Positions 24,497-36,290 of a stretch of 64,000 nt of DNA are shown in pieces. Where the stretch lies: NCBI GenBank assembly GCA_037178975.1, contig JASJZH010000005.1:8580501-8644500 (forward strand), written 5' to 3'. Every line of letters begins with the position of its first letter. Within the stretch, counting starts at the first letter, position 1. The position numbers and the translations under genes were made by a program. Source of the stretch: Oscheius tipulae (taxonomy: Eukaryota; Nematoda; Chromadorea; Rhabditida; Rhabditidae). The notes beneath the pieces are model-generated. The model ran no database searches and was not told where the DNA came from. It worked only from the letters and a program-made list of their open reading frames with translations.

Positions 24497-25586
24497 ATGC
24501 GATATCTCGTCTTTCTCTTCATTGTCACCCTCAATCAGACGGAAGGAGATGAAATCACCACAACTGTAAGTGCGGGAACAGCCTTGCCCCCACGGGGCGA
24601 CTGTCAACAATGTCCGGTCCGTTTACGTGAACGAGGGAGGGAGAGTGAGTATCTCCCCAGTATTTGCCGCCTCTTGCAAGAGAGAGAGTAGGTCTCTTCC
24701 TGATCGACTCTACAGGCCGGATATCCCCCCTCGGCGAGATATGCCGGAAGAGAACACTTGATCCCCGGGCTCCGCGCCTGCCGTAGGTTGTGTAGAACAT
24801 GTTTATCCACTGTCTTTCAAGTTGGAGACAGAGAGAGATAGAGATAGAGAGAAAGAAAGTAAATTTCAGGCCGTGTCCACACACGTTCGGGCCAAAAGAC
24901 AATGGGGAGGATGCTGTGGAATGGTCATGTCCATGTGCTGTGCCGCACCTATGGTACTGTTCTCAAAGTTTGATTTGGGTCAAAAAATCCCTATCTAGAT
25001 CCTACCTCCACCGATTCCACCTCCAATTATCATGCCCTCTTGTTGCGGCTGCTGCCTGCCTGTTTGTATGCCGATGTGTATGAGAGGGTAAGATCTTATC
25101 GCAACTCGCGCCAGAAACACCCAATTTCCGGGATCAAGACATCATTTTCGCGCTTTCTGATGTTTTGCAAAGTTATAGAACGGATCAAGGGCTACAACTT
25201 TTGAAACATCAAAAAGCTCAAAAGTGAGCCCGAAAGTTCTTGGATATGAAACTTTCGGGCGCGCCGAAGCTTCTTCAGTGCAGCGACGCCCAATTTGGGT
25301 CTAACAACTCAATTTTGATCTTTGATCTTTTGCAAAGTTGTAATCCTTGATCTGCTCAACAGCTTTGCAAAACATCGAAGGCTGGAAAAAGTTGTCTTGA
25401 AATCCGAACATGATGCGTAAGGAAGAAACCATCTTCAGAGGCTGTGGCTGCGGCGGAATGGGCGGCTTTGGATTCGGAGGAGGATTCGGCTTCGGTGGCG
25501 GATTCGGGGGTTTCGGCAGAAAAAAGAGAGAGGCCCTGCTGCGAGCCAATACGGCGCCGGCACTTCGCATCACCTGGAAACAGTAA
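24497..25586 (+). CDS. Small secreted Cys/Gly-rich precursor with basic cleavage sites
   Basis: Four exons in matching phase (24,497-24,565, 24,870-24,953, 24,999-25,087, 25,439-25,586) give a protein of about 130 residues. It has a signal peptide (MRYLVFLFIVTLNQT), a furin-type site RAKR, a Trp/Cys segment (WGGCCGM), a proline stretch (PPPIPPP), a CCGCC/CMPMC cysteine cluster and a GFG-repeat segment. It then has a second multibasic site (GRKKRE) and a short tail. The Gly directly before RKKR would permit C-terminal amidation if processed as a neuropeptide. No family is recognised. Alternatives are a glycine-rich antimicrobial or caenacin-like peptide, or a cuticle component. Its stop codon is one base from that of the convergent channel gene. 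Intron 3 carries two hairpin repeats. Confidence 0.8.
25154..25212. repeat. Dispersed hairpin repeat, copy 4
   Basis: TGATGTTTTGCAAAGTTATAG, loop, then CTACAACTTTTGAAACATCA, in intron 3 of the small secreted precursor gene. Confidence 0.8.
25318..25382. repeat. Dispersed hairpin repeat, copy 5
   Basis: GATCTTTTGCAAAGTTGTAA, loop CCTTGATCTGCT, then AACAGCTTTGCAAAACATCG, in the same intron as copy 4. Confidence 0.75.
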
Positions 25587-25587
25587 A

Positions 25588-28500
25588 CTATTTATTGACA
25601 GTCGCGTATTTCCACTTCAAAAACCCGATAAAATTGATTCCAAAAGAGAAGAAAAGAAATAAGAGTATAAACAGGATGAGAAAAATTCGCTCTACAACAG
25701 CTGCAAGCCAGTCGAATTCGAGTTGGGCCAAAGTTCTGAGATTCGACGGGGATGGTGGTTCCAGACTGTCGATACTGTCTCTCTGTTGAGAAGGGTTAGG
25801 AGATTTGTCCGATCTTGATCCTAGAAAACTGCATTCGGAGACAGACTACACTGTCACAAAATTTTTAACTCTTTTCAAAAGTTTTCTGCAAGACGGTTTC
25901 ATGGATTCAATCGGAAAAGGAAGGCTGTCTAGTATAACCCTTGCAGATCTGATCTGCTCTGCCACGATTCGCCGAGCTTAACTAAAGGACTGTCTGCTAT
26001 GAATGGGTCCCGTTTATAAACAGAAATCGGAGAAAGACCTAAGCGCGGAGACTTCAAATTTCAAAATGTTTCAGTTCGCCGCAGGTTTTACTTGGTGAGC
26101 CCCGTCACGAGTTCAACGTTTCAAAAACATGGCGGACTATTTTTTTTAGAGCGTGAGTCAATGGGTCCCGCAACAAAGTTTTTAAAGGACTGTCTACACG
26201 GCAGTCCAGCTGGATTAACTATCAGCTCTTCTCAGCAGGTGACAGCTTTTACCTTCACAGTACTGTATTCAAGACGAACCTGTGGCGTAGTAGTTGGAAA
26301 TCGATGTTTTCTTTTCAGTCTCCTCCGTCTTTTTGGCCTGTTCCTTGGCCGCATCCACTAGTTTGTACCAGAGAGTTCGTCTCGACCGACTCTGTTGGGC
26401 CTTCTTCTGTTTTTCTTCCTAAACCCGTTTGTAAAGACAACAAACAGGAAAATACATAAGCTTTTCGAGCGTAGGCTTGCCGCATCAATAGCGGCATTTC
26501 CATCTGAATAATTTTGGCCACGAGCTGGGCCCAGGTCATAATTTTCGGGTTTGGGAATTTCCCTATGAGACCTTTCTTCTGGATGAAGATGACCAAGGAG
26601 GAGCATATGGTACCTAGAAAATAGTGGTACCTAGAACAAGAGACAGGGGAACAGAGACACAGAAACAGGGACAAGAAAACAGTGAGATAGAGAAACAAGG
26701 AGACTGAGAGCCAAATATACCGAGAGATAGTGAGACAGAGAAACGAAAAAATATAGAATTTTTTTACCGAGACTAATAAGGAGAATCATTGAGGTGTAGA
26801 ACCAGCCTCAAGCCTTTTTGTTTTGAAGAATAGTAATAGAGTACCTATGAGAATGAAGGATGAAGTTGAGGGGATTTTGTCGGAGACCATAAAGACCAGA
26901 ATGCTGAAGCTAAGGAGTGTCGTGATGCCGAGAGTAATCTTCTCCTCGCGAAGATCGTTCACCGAGGGCGAGCTGAACAAAGTAGCGTAGAAGCTCAGCT
27001 GTTCGGACTCACCTGAAGAAGCCCAAAATCGCAGTGAAAGTAATGAGGGAAGTAGGAAGAATAAGAGAAATGATGTAATAGAGAGGTTTTCGCTGGACAT
27101 ACAGACGGAACTCGAGCAGCGTGTAGTTGTTCGGACAGCACTCGTACTTATGCTCCTGTCTTTCCACTCAAACGATTCTGTTTCAGTCTACCTCAGTTCC
27201 AAACCTGAGGTAGTGATGATTTCCCAGCCCTCGTTCTCTATACAGCTCCCGATTCCTATACCAAACACTGGATTATGTGGTACGTAGTCTATCAAAGTGT
27301 TGTCATGCGTCCAACTTCCGAAGATAAGAGAACATCTCTGAAACAGAGCAGATGTTACAGTGATCAGATACAATTTTTTTCTTTTTTCGTTTCGGAGAAG
27401 TTTTACTAGAAATGAGGCTTCCCGGCTAATATCCCGCAAATCTGCCCTACTGGATCTCTCAATTTGTCTACCTGAATAGGCAGAGACCTATAGAATCGAT
27501 CAAGTGCTCTCGGTACGAATTTGAATACGATTCCGGAGATGAATTGTTGAAGCGCCCTCTTGTGCGACACAAGCGCGCCCATATATGGAAATGAGCCAGT
27601 CGCACCGAAATGACAGAATTTTGCGCAATTTCTGCCGTATAAACGCTTTTTAATCAATTACTTCCTTTCCTTTCGCCAATTTTTTTCACTTGATTCCGGC
27701 TCGGAAACATAGAATCTAGTCACAGAATGGAAGAAAAAAAACCTGAAGATCAAAGGGGAAGAATCGGAGATCCAGACTACAAGTCTGTTTGTAGATGGCC
27801 GGGTACAGTAGCTCCACCAAGGCTCCCTTTCCCTTCCCGTGTGTTATGAGCTTGGCACTCATCAGCCGTTTCAACTGACTGTCGTCCATGACCAAGGAGT
27901 TATAGAGAGTCGTGTCCGGGAGCCAGATTTTGTCCGAAGGGATGAGTATCTCGGTCAAGTTGGCGTGTTCCTCACTGTCCCAGCCAATGAGGTTATCCAC
28001 CCAGCGCTCCACTGTCCACGCGTTTATCGAGAGGAATTTTTGGGGCTCGTTCTGAATGTGCTTGAATTGCTCGGGAAAAAGCGCGCTTATTGGGAACCGT
28101 CATGAACATACTTACCAAAGTATTTTTTCCTTTTTCGGTGCTGTTCACACATTTTCTTGCCTTCTAAGTGTGTTTAATCGACTCGGGTCAAAAACTACAC
28201 AAGTTTAATTTATTTTGACGTGTAAATAAACCGAAGAATGGATAAAGTTGGCAGACCTATGTACACACAAACACACTTAGAAGACAAAAAAAATAAGTGT
28301 AAACCACAGAAAAATGCACAACTGGTTTTTGAGAGAAGTTTGTGGCGGTACCCAAAAGCGTTCCAAAACCCATTTTCAAATTCCACCCACAATCTCAATG
28401 ATCTGATAGAGTTCCATGGAGAAATTGACCATAATAGGCTTGTCACTAAGCCTTTTGGGTAGAAATCCACGGTCGTACCTAAAAAAAAAATTGGGTCCCG

Positions 28501-28662
28501 AGGGCCGAAAAAAACTGAAACCTTTTGAAAATCTCATTGGCAACGTTATAATGGATGGGGGTTTCAGCTGTGTACCTCCCTGAACGATATCTTGTCAAAA
28601 ACACGTCCAAACCCACCAAAAACTGTCCTCAAAAAGACAAGAAAGAGCAGAAAAGACAGCAT
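25588..28662 (-). CDS. Nicotinic-type Cys-loop ligand-gated ion channel subunit
   Basis: The ATG at 28,660-28,662 starts a leader (MLSFLLFLVFLRTVFGG). Exons near 28,510-28,545, 28,340-28,480, 27,760-28,055, 27,215-27,340, 27,010-27,155, 26,850-26,975, 26,460-26,620, 26,270-26,420 and 25,588-25,782 follow. Visible parts: FKRYDRGFLPKR; an extracellular ligand domain with WLPDTTLYNS; a Cys-loop with 13 residues between cysteines (FFPFD inside); and adjacent cysteines YECC, the alpha-type agonist-site marker. TM1 (PLYYIISLILPTSLITFTA), TM2 (EKITLGITTLLSFSILVFMV) and TM3 follow. After a charged loop, a separate last exon gives TM4 (AVVERIFLILFILLFLFFSF). It is an acetylcholine-receptor-like subunit in the plasma membrane. 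First-exon and TM4-exon junctions are tentative. Confidence 0.92.
26636..26745. repeat. (AGAGACAG)n low-complexity tract
   Basis: An intronic purine-rich tract in the channel gene, of the same type as other tracts in the window. Confidence 0.85.
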
Positions 28663-29572
28663 GTTTCACATGGTCACCGACTCCAGAAAGGTCGCGTGTC
28701 CGGCCGACTGCAACGGCGCGATTAGGACATCAAAAAGCCCGGGCGCCAAGAGACTTGTGTTTTTGTTGCTAAAACTGCCCAATAGTCAGCTGAGGATCTT
28801 TGGGAGGGGTTACACCACTGACAAGTGGTGTAACAAATGAACGTCTTCATCTCCGTCTGTCGGGCCACTCAAGTAGCCACTCCGGCCCGAGAAAATGGCA
28901 GATTACAAATTTTGGGTGCAAAATCCAAAAAGGCGTGCTGGGATGCTGGGATTCATTATCTACCTATTTCTCAGCTTTCTTTGATACCAATCGGGGAGAT
29001 CCAAAGCAAGATCTGCCTCCGATAATCGGTAATACTTGGTTAGGTGGCTTTGCTCATTCGAGGATGCATTTCATGAAAGGCAAGCAGTTTTTTCCTGTTC
29101 GTGTGTGGCCCTTCGAAGTCGGTGTATATCAAAAACGGGCGCTTTCAGCCCGAATGACCCAGGTTCGACTCCACTCGGTCGTTATTCTTGAAAAACGAGA
29201 TGTTACCGCAGAAAATGTACAAGGCATCCTTGTAGTATTTTATGGTATATTCTGCTTATTCTCACTTTCCAGCAGTGAGAATAAGCAGAAAACCTAATAG
29301 AGAACCTAATAGATCGTTAATAGTCTAAAAAAATGGACGTAAATTTTCCTTAGAGATGAACTTCTGCGACACTCGAAACTGGGATAACACCTGCCTTTTT
29401 TGTCGATGCCAATTTTGTATGCCAAGTCAAGCTTAGATACGCTTCAGAAGTTGAATTAGAAAGCACCTGAGGACACGATTTTCGAACGCAAAGGGCCCCC
29501 CTATTAGTCTTCTGAATACATTAGTTTACTAGCTAAAGACTAAAAAATACATACAATGACCTTAGTTTGATA
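28663..29572. other. Intergenic region with two perfect hairpins
   Basis: No gene is recognised. GTTACACCACT / AGTGGTGTAAC form a 4-nt-loop hairpin at 28,808-28,833. TTCTGCTTATTCTCACT / AGTGAGAATAAGCAGAA form a 17-bp stem at about 29,247-29,288. A B-box-like CAGGTTCGACTCC lies near 29,161. Confidence 0.6.
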
Positions 29573-30240
29573 TCAGTGAAGAGCGTCGATTTCTTTCTCC
29601 ATCATTTCAGCTGCTTCAATGAACTTGGCCGTCTCGACGAGGTTCTTCTGGCTGAATGCTCGAGCCTTCGTCCAAAGATCGACCTTCTTCGCGAAATCCT
29701 CCTCGCACCTTTCGTTGATGATATCGACGAGATTTTGCTGTCTCGTCTCCACGATCTCGATGCTCTGCTTTTCTCTGAAGCAATCGGCCTTTAGAGCAGC
29801 AATTTCCCTTCTCTGAAGGCTCAAATTAGACGGCAAAACAACCAAAATTTACCAGCTTGTCGGCACTGTTTCCCATAGACACTTGGAATTCGTTGAAGGT
29901 CTTCATAAGGATGTGCTCGGGGCGGTGTCCGATGTCATCCAGCAGATGGCTCACTTTGGCCTCGATTTTCTGCATATTCTTCTCTTTGCTGAAATGTGAA
30001 GGATTCGAAAATTTTCAAGGAAAGTTGTGTATACCTGCGCGCTTCCATGGCGCTTTGCCTCTCCCTATGCTTTGTCACGACAGCCTCCCATTCCGCCTTC
30101 TCTGCCTCGAGCTTAGCCTTGTAATCATTGATAGCCTTGATTTGGGCCTTTATCAACGCTATCTAGGCAAATAATTTCGAGAAATCGACTGAGAAGGATA
30201 CCTTTTCCGTAATCGTTCTCGACGGCGGGGCTGTCTCCAT
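29573..30240 (-). CDS. Coiled-coil protein of unknown function
   Basis: Four exons (30,202-30,240, 30,035-30,162, 29,853-29,988, 29,573-29,812) sum to 543 nt, 180 residues. Nearly the whole chain is charged heptad-like helix (IKAQIKAINDYKAKLEAEK, then KEKNMQKIEAKVSHLL). A central less-charged linker carries RPEHILMKTFNEFQ, and the final helix ends AEMMEKEIDALH. There is no signal peptide or membrane segment, so it is likely cytosolic or nuclear, for example a cytoskeletal, kinetochore or complex-scaffold subunit; I do not recognise the family. ATTTTAG lies one base before the ATG, a possible trans-splice acceptor. Confidence 0.85.
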
Positions 30241-30710
30241 TCTAAAATCGGAATTTTGGTGTAAAACAGGCAAAAAGTGGGGAAGAGTACAGTTGACGTG
30301 CAGTTGTGAAACTTAGCATCTAATAACGCTGCTTGGACGCCATTTCACTAGTTATTCAGCTACTATTATGAGATTTGGGAACTTACAACCTGTTTTAACG
30401 AAAAACAAGTCCTTTCCGGCTGGCAATTGATATAAAACAGGGAAACTTTTGGGCTGGAAACACCTTGCTAAGGGAAAAAAGACGAAGCAGGTAACGAATA
30501 AGGTGAAGATTTAAAATTTGCACTGAAACTCTGTACGTAAACTCAATGAAACAGGGTCTAAAACTTTTTTTGTCTTTGGCAAAAAAAACAGCCACGAATT
30601 TCACTTTTTCGTTAAGAAAAAACAAACAGGTGAGAAAATGAACTGAAACGGAGAAAGTAGAAAGGCAATGAGAATGAGCTTTGGGATACCGTATCTTAGG
30701 GCCGTTAATA

Positions 30711-31365
30711 CAGTCAACTCTCGATATAGTAGACACGCGTTTTGCACGAAAAAAGTCTACTATTTGGTGAATTCTATTATATGGTTTGTTCAAAAAAAAG
30801 AAGGACTACAGTGTCCCGAAATGCTTACGTGGCGAGACGCCTGGGAGGGCGGGAATTCAAATTTAGCAATTTTTTGAGATTCCTTTTTATCAATGTACAG
30901 CCTTCATTCTCTTTGTTTTTCGGAGTTTTTCGTTTGCTTCCGGTAAAGGCTGCTAGTAGACACGCTTCAGAAATAAAAGGACGGAAGAGAACCTGAAAAC
31001 AAGCTGCTAGACTGAAAACCAAAAAGAGCGTAAAATTAACTCGATTTGAAAGGTACTCTAGACGCGCGGGATTTCAGATAGAGTTAATATATTGGTTTTC
31101 AGTCTAGCAGCTTGTTTTCGGGTTCTCTTCCGTCCCTTTTATTTCTGAAGCGTGTCTACTTGCAGCCTTTACCGGAAGCAAACGAAAAACTCCGGAAAAC
31201 AAAGAGAATGAAGGCTGTACATTGATAAAAAAAAATCTCGAAAAATTGCTAAATTTGAATTCCCGCCCTCCCAGGGGTCCCGCCACGTAAGCATTTCGGG
31301 ACACTGTAGTCCTTCTTTTTTTTGAACAAACCATATCGGGTGTCTACTATATCGAGAGTTGACTG
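30711..31365. mobile_element. 655-bp palindromic non-autonomous DNA element with TA flanks
   Basis: The arms of about 300 bp are inverted copies: CAGTCAACTCTCGATATAGT opens at 30,711 and its complement closes at 31,365. Each end is bordered by TA (30,709-30,710 and 31,366-31,367). Arms share the TGTCCCGAAATGCTTACGTG block and converge on GGTTTTCAGTCTAGCAGCTT near the centre. The left arm has about 40 extra bp. There is no transposase ORF. TA target duplication and a CAGT terminus fit Tc1/mariner-pogo-type MITEs. Confidence 0.88.
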
Positions 31366-32194
31366 TAATTTTAAAAGTGCGAGGATTCAAATATTTTCAA
31401 GGCGATTTTGAATTTCTCGGATTTCCCATTCTGTCTCTTCGTTTATCTTTTTTTTCTCTCAAATGCTATACCAGAACTTTGGAGAAACTCAAAAGAAATG
31501 TGGTCCTAGGCTTCGGGATTTGCTCACCCAATATTAAAAAGATCTTCTAGCCGTCTTATTGCCATTCTTCATGTTTCTTCTGGCTATGAATCCGATGCCA
31601 ATCAATGTTCCCTCATCTGGGCCACGTCAACATACGCTGGGAGAAAAACATGAGCACGTCGAAGAAGGCTGGAGAGGGCTGTTAAGAGCCAGGAATTTCT
31701 GTTTTAATGGAAAAACACTGCTTTTCCGTACGTAGTGAGTTTCAGCCCGATTCGGACAGACATTTTGTGCTACCGAAGCATTCTTGTCCCCGTTCCTTGG
31801 AGAAAAAACCCATTCCCGAGCAGTTTCAACCAGAATGACTCCGATTAGCTAAGAACCACGACGGTATGCGGCAATTACCAGCCGTGCGCACCTGCTTGCG
31901 GCGTCTTTGCGAATTGCGCAACGCGTGCCTTTGTACGGCATTTGGCAGCCTGTTGGCCCGGCTTATTGCCTCATTTAAGGTGATAATTGTTCGAAGAGAC
32001 CTTTGATGACCGCCGAGTCGACTTTTGCTGACCTCTGACTCCAAATAACGAATCTATGTGAGCGTTCAGCTCGGTATAGGTTCATCCGAGATTCAACGCA
32101 TGGAAAATTGTCTTTTAGGGATCATTTCCTAATTTTCAGATCAAGGGCTACAACTGTGCCAGTCATTGCTTGATCTTGAAAAATGCATCCTTTT

Positions 32195-32300
32195 TCGAGA
32201 GCACCTATATGATACCACGCATGTATCGCAAACCTGGGGTGAAATGCTCGCGTCAGCCAGGTTTGCATTACCTGTACCACGTAATCAACTGAGAATCTCC
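32195..32300 (-). repeat. Dispersed repeat, inverted copy of 23,716-23,830
   Basis: Shares GGCTGACGCGAGCATTTC and GCGTGGTATC with the 23.7-kb copy when read on the minus strand. Confidence 0.7.
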
Positions 32301-32629
32301 CAGCAGTACCGTATCTCTCCGTCCCATCGGGGTCCCATACATTTTTTGCCTCTTGCTGTCCATTGGGATAACTATCTCGCACGCGCCAATTTGCGCGCAC
32401 AGCATACGACGTAAATCCTGTTCGCGACACAGAAAAAAGGCGCTTTATAGCGGCCTGAAAAAGTACGATAATAGACGCGTGTGGGGGGTCTACAGACAGA
32501 TCCAGCGGACTCCCCTTATCGCACCCAAGAATCTAAATTTGAATGGAAGAATTCATAGCAGAAGATCATTGAAAATACCCATAAGTTGACAAAAAAGACG
32601 GTGAGTGATTTTGACAAAACATGCAAAAG

Positions 32630-33963
32630 TTATTTCTTGGTCGGAGTCGAAGCCGAATTGAGGATCTTGGCCAAGTTGGCAATGTACTCCTGGGCCATTT
32701 GAAGGGTTTCGAACTTGGATAGTCGACGACCCGCATCGGTCTCGGGCAGAACTGTTCTCAACTGGAAAGAAAGAGAATGCTATTAAGATCGACTGGTTAA
32801 AGGTACTCACCTGGTCGTAGGCAACATTCAGCGTGTTCATTCTTCTTCGCTCACGCTCGTTGGCGGCTGTTCTTCTGAAAGACTTGGGTTATTTGGTTTT
32901 TTGACAAGGGAACTAACGGAACATCAGGGAAACAGACTGATATAGAACGTGGATGTTTTGAGAGGGAGACAGGCGGACAGGGACTTTTTATTTTTATTTA
33001 GGCCCTCTTGCAGCACAAGGTGCACTTTTATAAACTCTTCCCCGGAATCTTCTCTCCTGCCAAACTCTTATTCATGTCTTATTGGTCCGAATCGACAGTT
33101 TCCTCATTTCAAGCCTTCCAAGTTTGAGGGCCGAACTCGAAAGGACCAGGGGTGTTCGGCGACAGTAACTATCCTACTTTTACATCCTACCTTTACAATT
33201 TGCAAGAGGCGTTTTTTACACATGTGAACCCTAATCTGGGATAACACTTGACAGAATCTGTGTAGCCTTTTCTGTCAAATACTACACTAGAATAGAGTTA
33301 ACAAGTCGAGTCACAACAAGAAGGAAGTTACAAAACGAGCGCTCGATCCGCCTGGTACGTAAGCGACTGGTCTGACCATATGCTTCAACAGATTATGTCC
33401 TGTCAAGAGGCTAGGTGATCTGTCTAGAAAGTATGGTCAATTTGCTTTTGTTTCGGTAGACCAAGAAGGTTCGAATAGAGAACAGATTGGCAGGGACAAG
33501 ATGAGTAATGGACAAGTGAGCCTTCAGAAGAGAAGAGAGACGGACTGACAGGGAAAAGATGGGGAGACGATTGACAGGTTGATATGAACATTTCAAAACC
33601 CAAGAGACTGGCTGGCTGACAGGGAGTGTATAGACAAGCGGTCGACAGAGAGATAGAAAGTCAGAGAAACAAAGGAACAGAGAGATATAACCCTGAACCA
33701 ACCTGACTCTCAGGACTTGCGGAGACGGTGTCTTGTAGCGACGGCTCTTCTTCTTCGACGACTCATCGCTACCTGTAGTTGAAGTGACTGACGGGGCGGA
33801 AAAGCTGGAACCGGATACGGTAAGACCTCCCAACTCCCATTCTCTCTTACCAAGGAGGAAAAGTTGAAGGACTGTGGAGCGGCGTTCCGAAGGGGGTCGG
33901 ATAGCCGTAGGGAAGGCCGGAGGCTGTAGGGAAATACATCTGATAACTGTCCCAAGACGTCAT
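32630..33963 (-). CDS. lin-32: LIN-32/Atonal-type proneural bHLH transcription factor
   Basis: Four exons (33,851-33,963, 33,703-33,804, 32,811-32,874, 32,630-32,761) total 411 nt, 136 residues, about the size of C. elegans LIN-32. The C-terminal half is a full bHLH: basic region RRTAANERERRRMNTLN, helix 1 (VAYDQLRTVLPE), an Asp/Gly loop, and helix 2 (LSKFETLQMAQEYIANLAKI). ERERRRMNTLN and the FETLQMAQ-Y helix are characteristic of Atonal/LIN-32. The N-terminal half is Pro/Tyr/Ser-rich (YGYPTPFGTP) with a basic KKKSRRYK stretch. It should bind E-boxes with a class I bHLH partner and specify neurons. A TGTCCAG directly before the ATG suggests trans-splicing. Introns contain the dispersed repeat at 33,188. 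Confidence 0.95.
33188..33370 (+). repeat. ~190-bp dispersed repeat, copy 2
   Basis: Same family and orientation as 15,889-16,080. It is intronic in the lin-32-like gene, on the strand opposite to the gene. Confidence 0.8.
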
Positions 33964-35117
33964 CTGGACAGGCTTTCAATTGGAGATAGAGGGGCGGGGT
34001 CACTGTCACCAGCCTCTACCGTATGCCGGTGGGGGATGGCCTTGTAAGGCGTGCACATGTTGCGGTACGGGGGAGACATAAATCAGACAGAGCTAGCAGC
34101 CGTGTGACGGACAGCCAAGAGAGACGAGTTTGGAACTGTTTGAATTCGTTTGTTTTCCTGTCTATGTGAAGACTGGGTTTGAACATAGGACTGTTTTTTG
34201 AATTGAAAGAATCACATCCTCAATCTTCATGATTCCAATGTATTGTGATTTCCACAAATTGGAAATATTGACATGTCGGCTGCTAAAGACTATGCTACCA
34301 GTCGCAGAATTGAATTGATCGTTCAGATGACTATAAGAGGGATCAGTGCGATCTGTCTCTCTCTCTCTCATGGTATGCGGCATCTCTATAGATCCTAAAG
34401 AATGTTGTCAGCAAAAAGAAGACAGAATTTTCAGACAAACTGTAGAGCAAAACATCTTCTAGAGTCGATGAATTCAGGGAACTGTCAAGAAAAACAAGCC
34501 ATTATAGTGTGAGAGTCTATGTTGACACATAAATTACTCTCATTATCTAATAGTTGAGGAAGACGAGTTAATTGGATTAGGCAGAGATGACTGTGCACAG
34601 AGTTTGCGTAAGTGTGAATGCCATGCGAGATAAATAATCGACCACCTAGGGTGTCAGTTGCCCGAGATAAGACGGAGCTAATGGGGCCAACTGCCGACAG
34701 AAGTCCATAATTATGTAGTGTTGGGGGATCAACAGTTGAGGAGAGTTGTCCTTCTCTGAACTTCGGATCTCTAATTAGAAGAGTCTTCCGCCAGCTGGTA
34801 GCTTTGACTCGAACCGACAGTTCAGTTCTAAGATGACCACCTGTTTGATTCTCTGACTAATGGCCACGAGGCTTGTGACCACTCACTGTCAAGGTCGGAC
34901 TTGGAGGGAATATTGGAAAACCGAGATGGAGAGACAGAAACAGAGAGATCAGATAATTTCAGTACGTTGTACTCGCTGACCATTTCTTCGATGACAAAAT
35001 TCTCGTCGATCACTCCAGACCTGAACTATGAGCAGTGTTCCGTCCTGAGACAAATTTTTTCGGCCTGTTTGTTCTTCAAACCATAAAATTCAAATTTTTA
35101 GCTCAACTCGTTCTCAG

Positions 35118-35290
35118 TTCAAGCCATTTTAGCTGCGGATTGTGAAATTGCCCATGCTTCCAGCGGAGTCCAGGCAATATTGAGAGCCTTCTGTATCAAC
35201 GGAGGATGCAAAACAACTCTGGCCGGGACGGGACTCCCAGTAGCTTCGGTCTCCTGCTCACAGGCAGGATCTAATGGTCGCGATTTTTAG
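35118..35290 (+). other. Possible orphan exon (low confidence)
   Basis: After TTCTCAG, a phase-1 frame reads QAILAADCEIAHASSGVQAI, continues with three more cysteines and ends at TAG. No matching upstream exon with a start was found, so it may be chance. Confidence 0.2.
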
Positions 35291-36236
35291 AGCCAGGTTG
35301 CTGGAAAGTAAGAAGAGAAGAGTAGAGCATAATAATAAGGGAACTTTCAGATCGCTCGGGACCAACCCAGATTCTAGTCAAGGTGGACAGAGAAAGGTTA
35401 CTGGGAGATAGAGCCAAACAATTGAATGGTTCGGGTAGGAATTTTGTGAGAACTAGAGCGAAAGAGGACAGAAGAGAGCAAGTAGCAGACAGTCAGAACA
35501 GGCGAAGAATTTTCGAATAACTTCCTCCAATTGAGCATGTTCTAATTGCCATCTTTGTAAAAGCAAAAGAGATTTTCCCAACAAGAGTTTTTGCAAAAAG
35601 TTGCTGTTTCCTTGTACCTATACCAGTTGGCTATGCCGCCTGGACGGCGGTTTTATTGAGCTCCGTGTCGTCCATTGCCAAAAAACTCCCCAAAGAGCAA
35701 AAGCAATAACTTTCTTTTTACAATTAAAGCAATCAAAACAGTAACTTGCCAATTCAAAAAAGTTTCTTCTTGCATTAGCTTGACTTGTCTTGGCAGAAAA
35801 AGTACACAAACATTTTCAAATGTTATTCCAGATTAGAGCTGACTTGTGTCGCAGACGGACACCTCTTGCAAATTGTAAAGGTAGGAAAGGATAACAGCCA
35901 CCAGCAACTTTGGGTAGAGGCTATTTGGCTTTTTCATTTTTTCGCGAGAAGCAAGAGAGTGACACAGAGAATGTGAGACTGAGAGGAGGACAGGTTGGCA
36001 CGACGAGTTGACTTAAACAAGTAGGAGGAAACAGTTGAACGAGGCTGACACAATAGAAGGGTGAGAGGAACTTGTTGAATGGAGCATCAAGATGTTTGAC
36101 AGACTGAGAGGTACAGAACTAATACATGGTTGGCTAGGATCAAAATGAAGAATGGACAAACTTACAAAAAGATTCGGGGGCAGAGTATGGTAAAATGACA
36201 AGTGAATTGGGACAGGAAAATATACAAAAAACAACC

Positions 36237-36290
36237 AAACGACCAGGAATCGCGGGTTTTTTTTGGCGCGGATTCAAACGGCTAGAAATT
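36237..36290 (+). repeat. 54-bp inverted repeat, left copy
   Basis: Contains GAATCGCGGG, a T-run, GGCGCGGATTCAAACGGCTA and GAAATT. It is the near-perfect reverse complement of 37,291-37,343 and brackets the RING-like gene. Confidence 0.9.

Larger units (their letters stand above)
30241..32629. other. 2.4-kb intergenic region rich in mobile-element remnants
   Basis: No gene is recognised. It contains the 655-bp palindromic element (30,711-31,365) and an inverted copy of the repeat at 23,716 (32,195-32,300), next to a partial hairpin (CTACAACTGTGCCAG near 32,150). Confidence 0.7.

Noticed and set aside
28800-29297. 165-codon plus-strand frame
   Set aside because: Runs through two hairpins and a tRNA B-box-like motif; composition unlike neighbouring genes and no domain seen.
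30668-31390. Overlapping frames on both strands with near-identical peptides
   Set aside because: Explained by the two arms of the palindromic element, not by genes.
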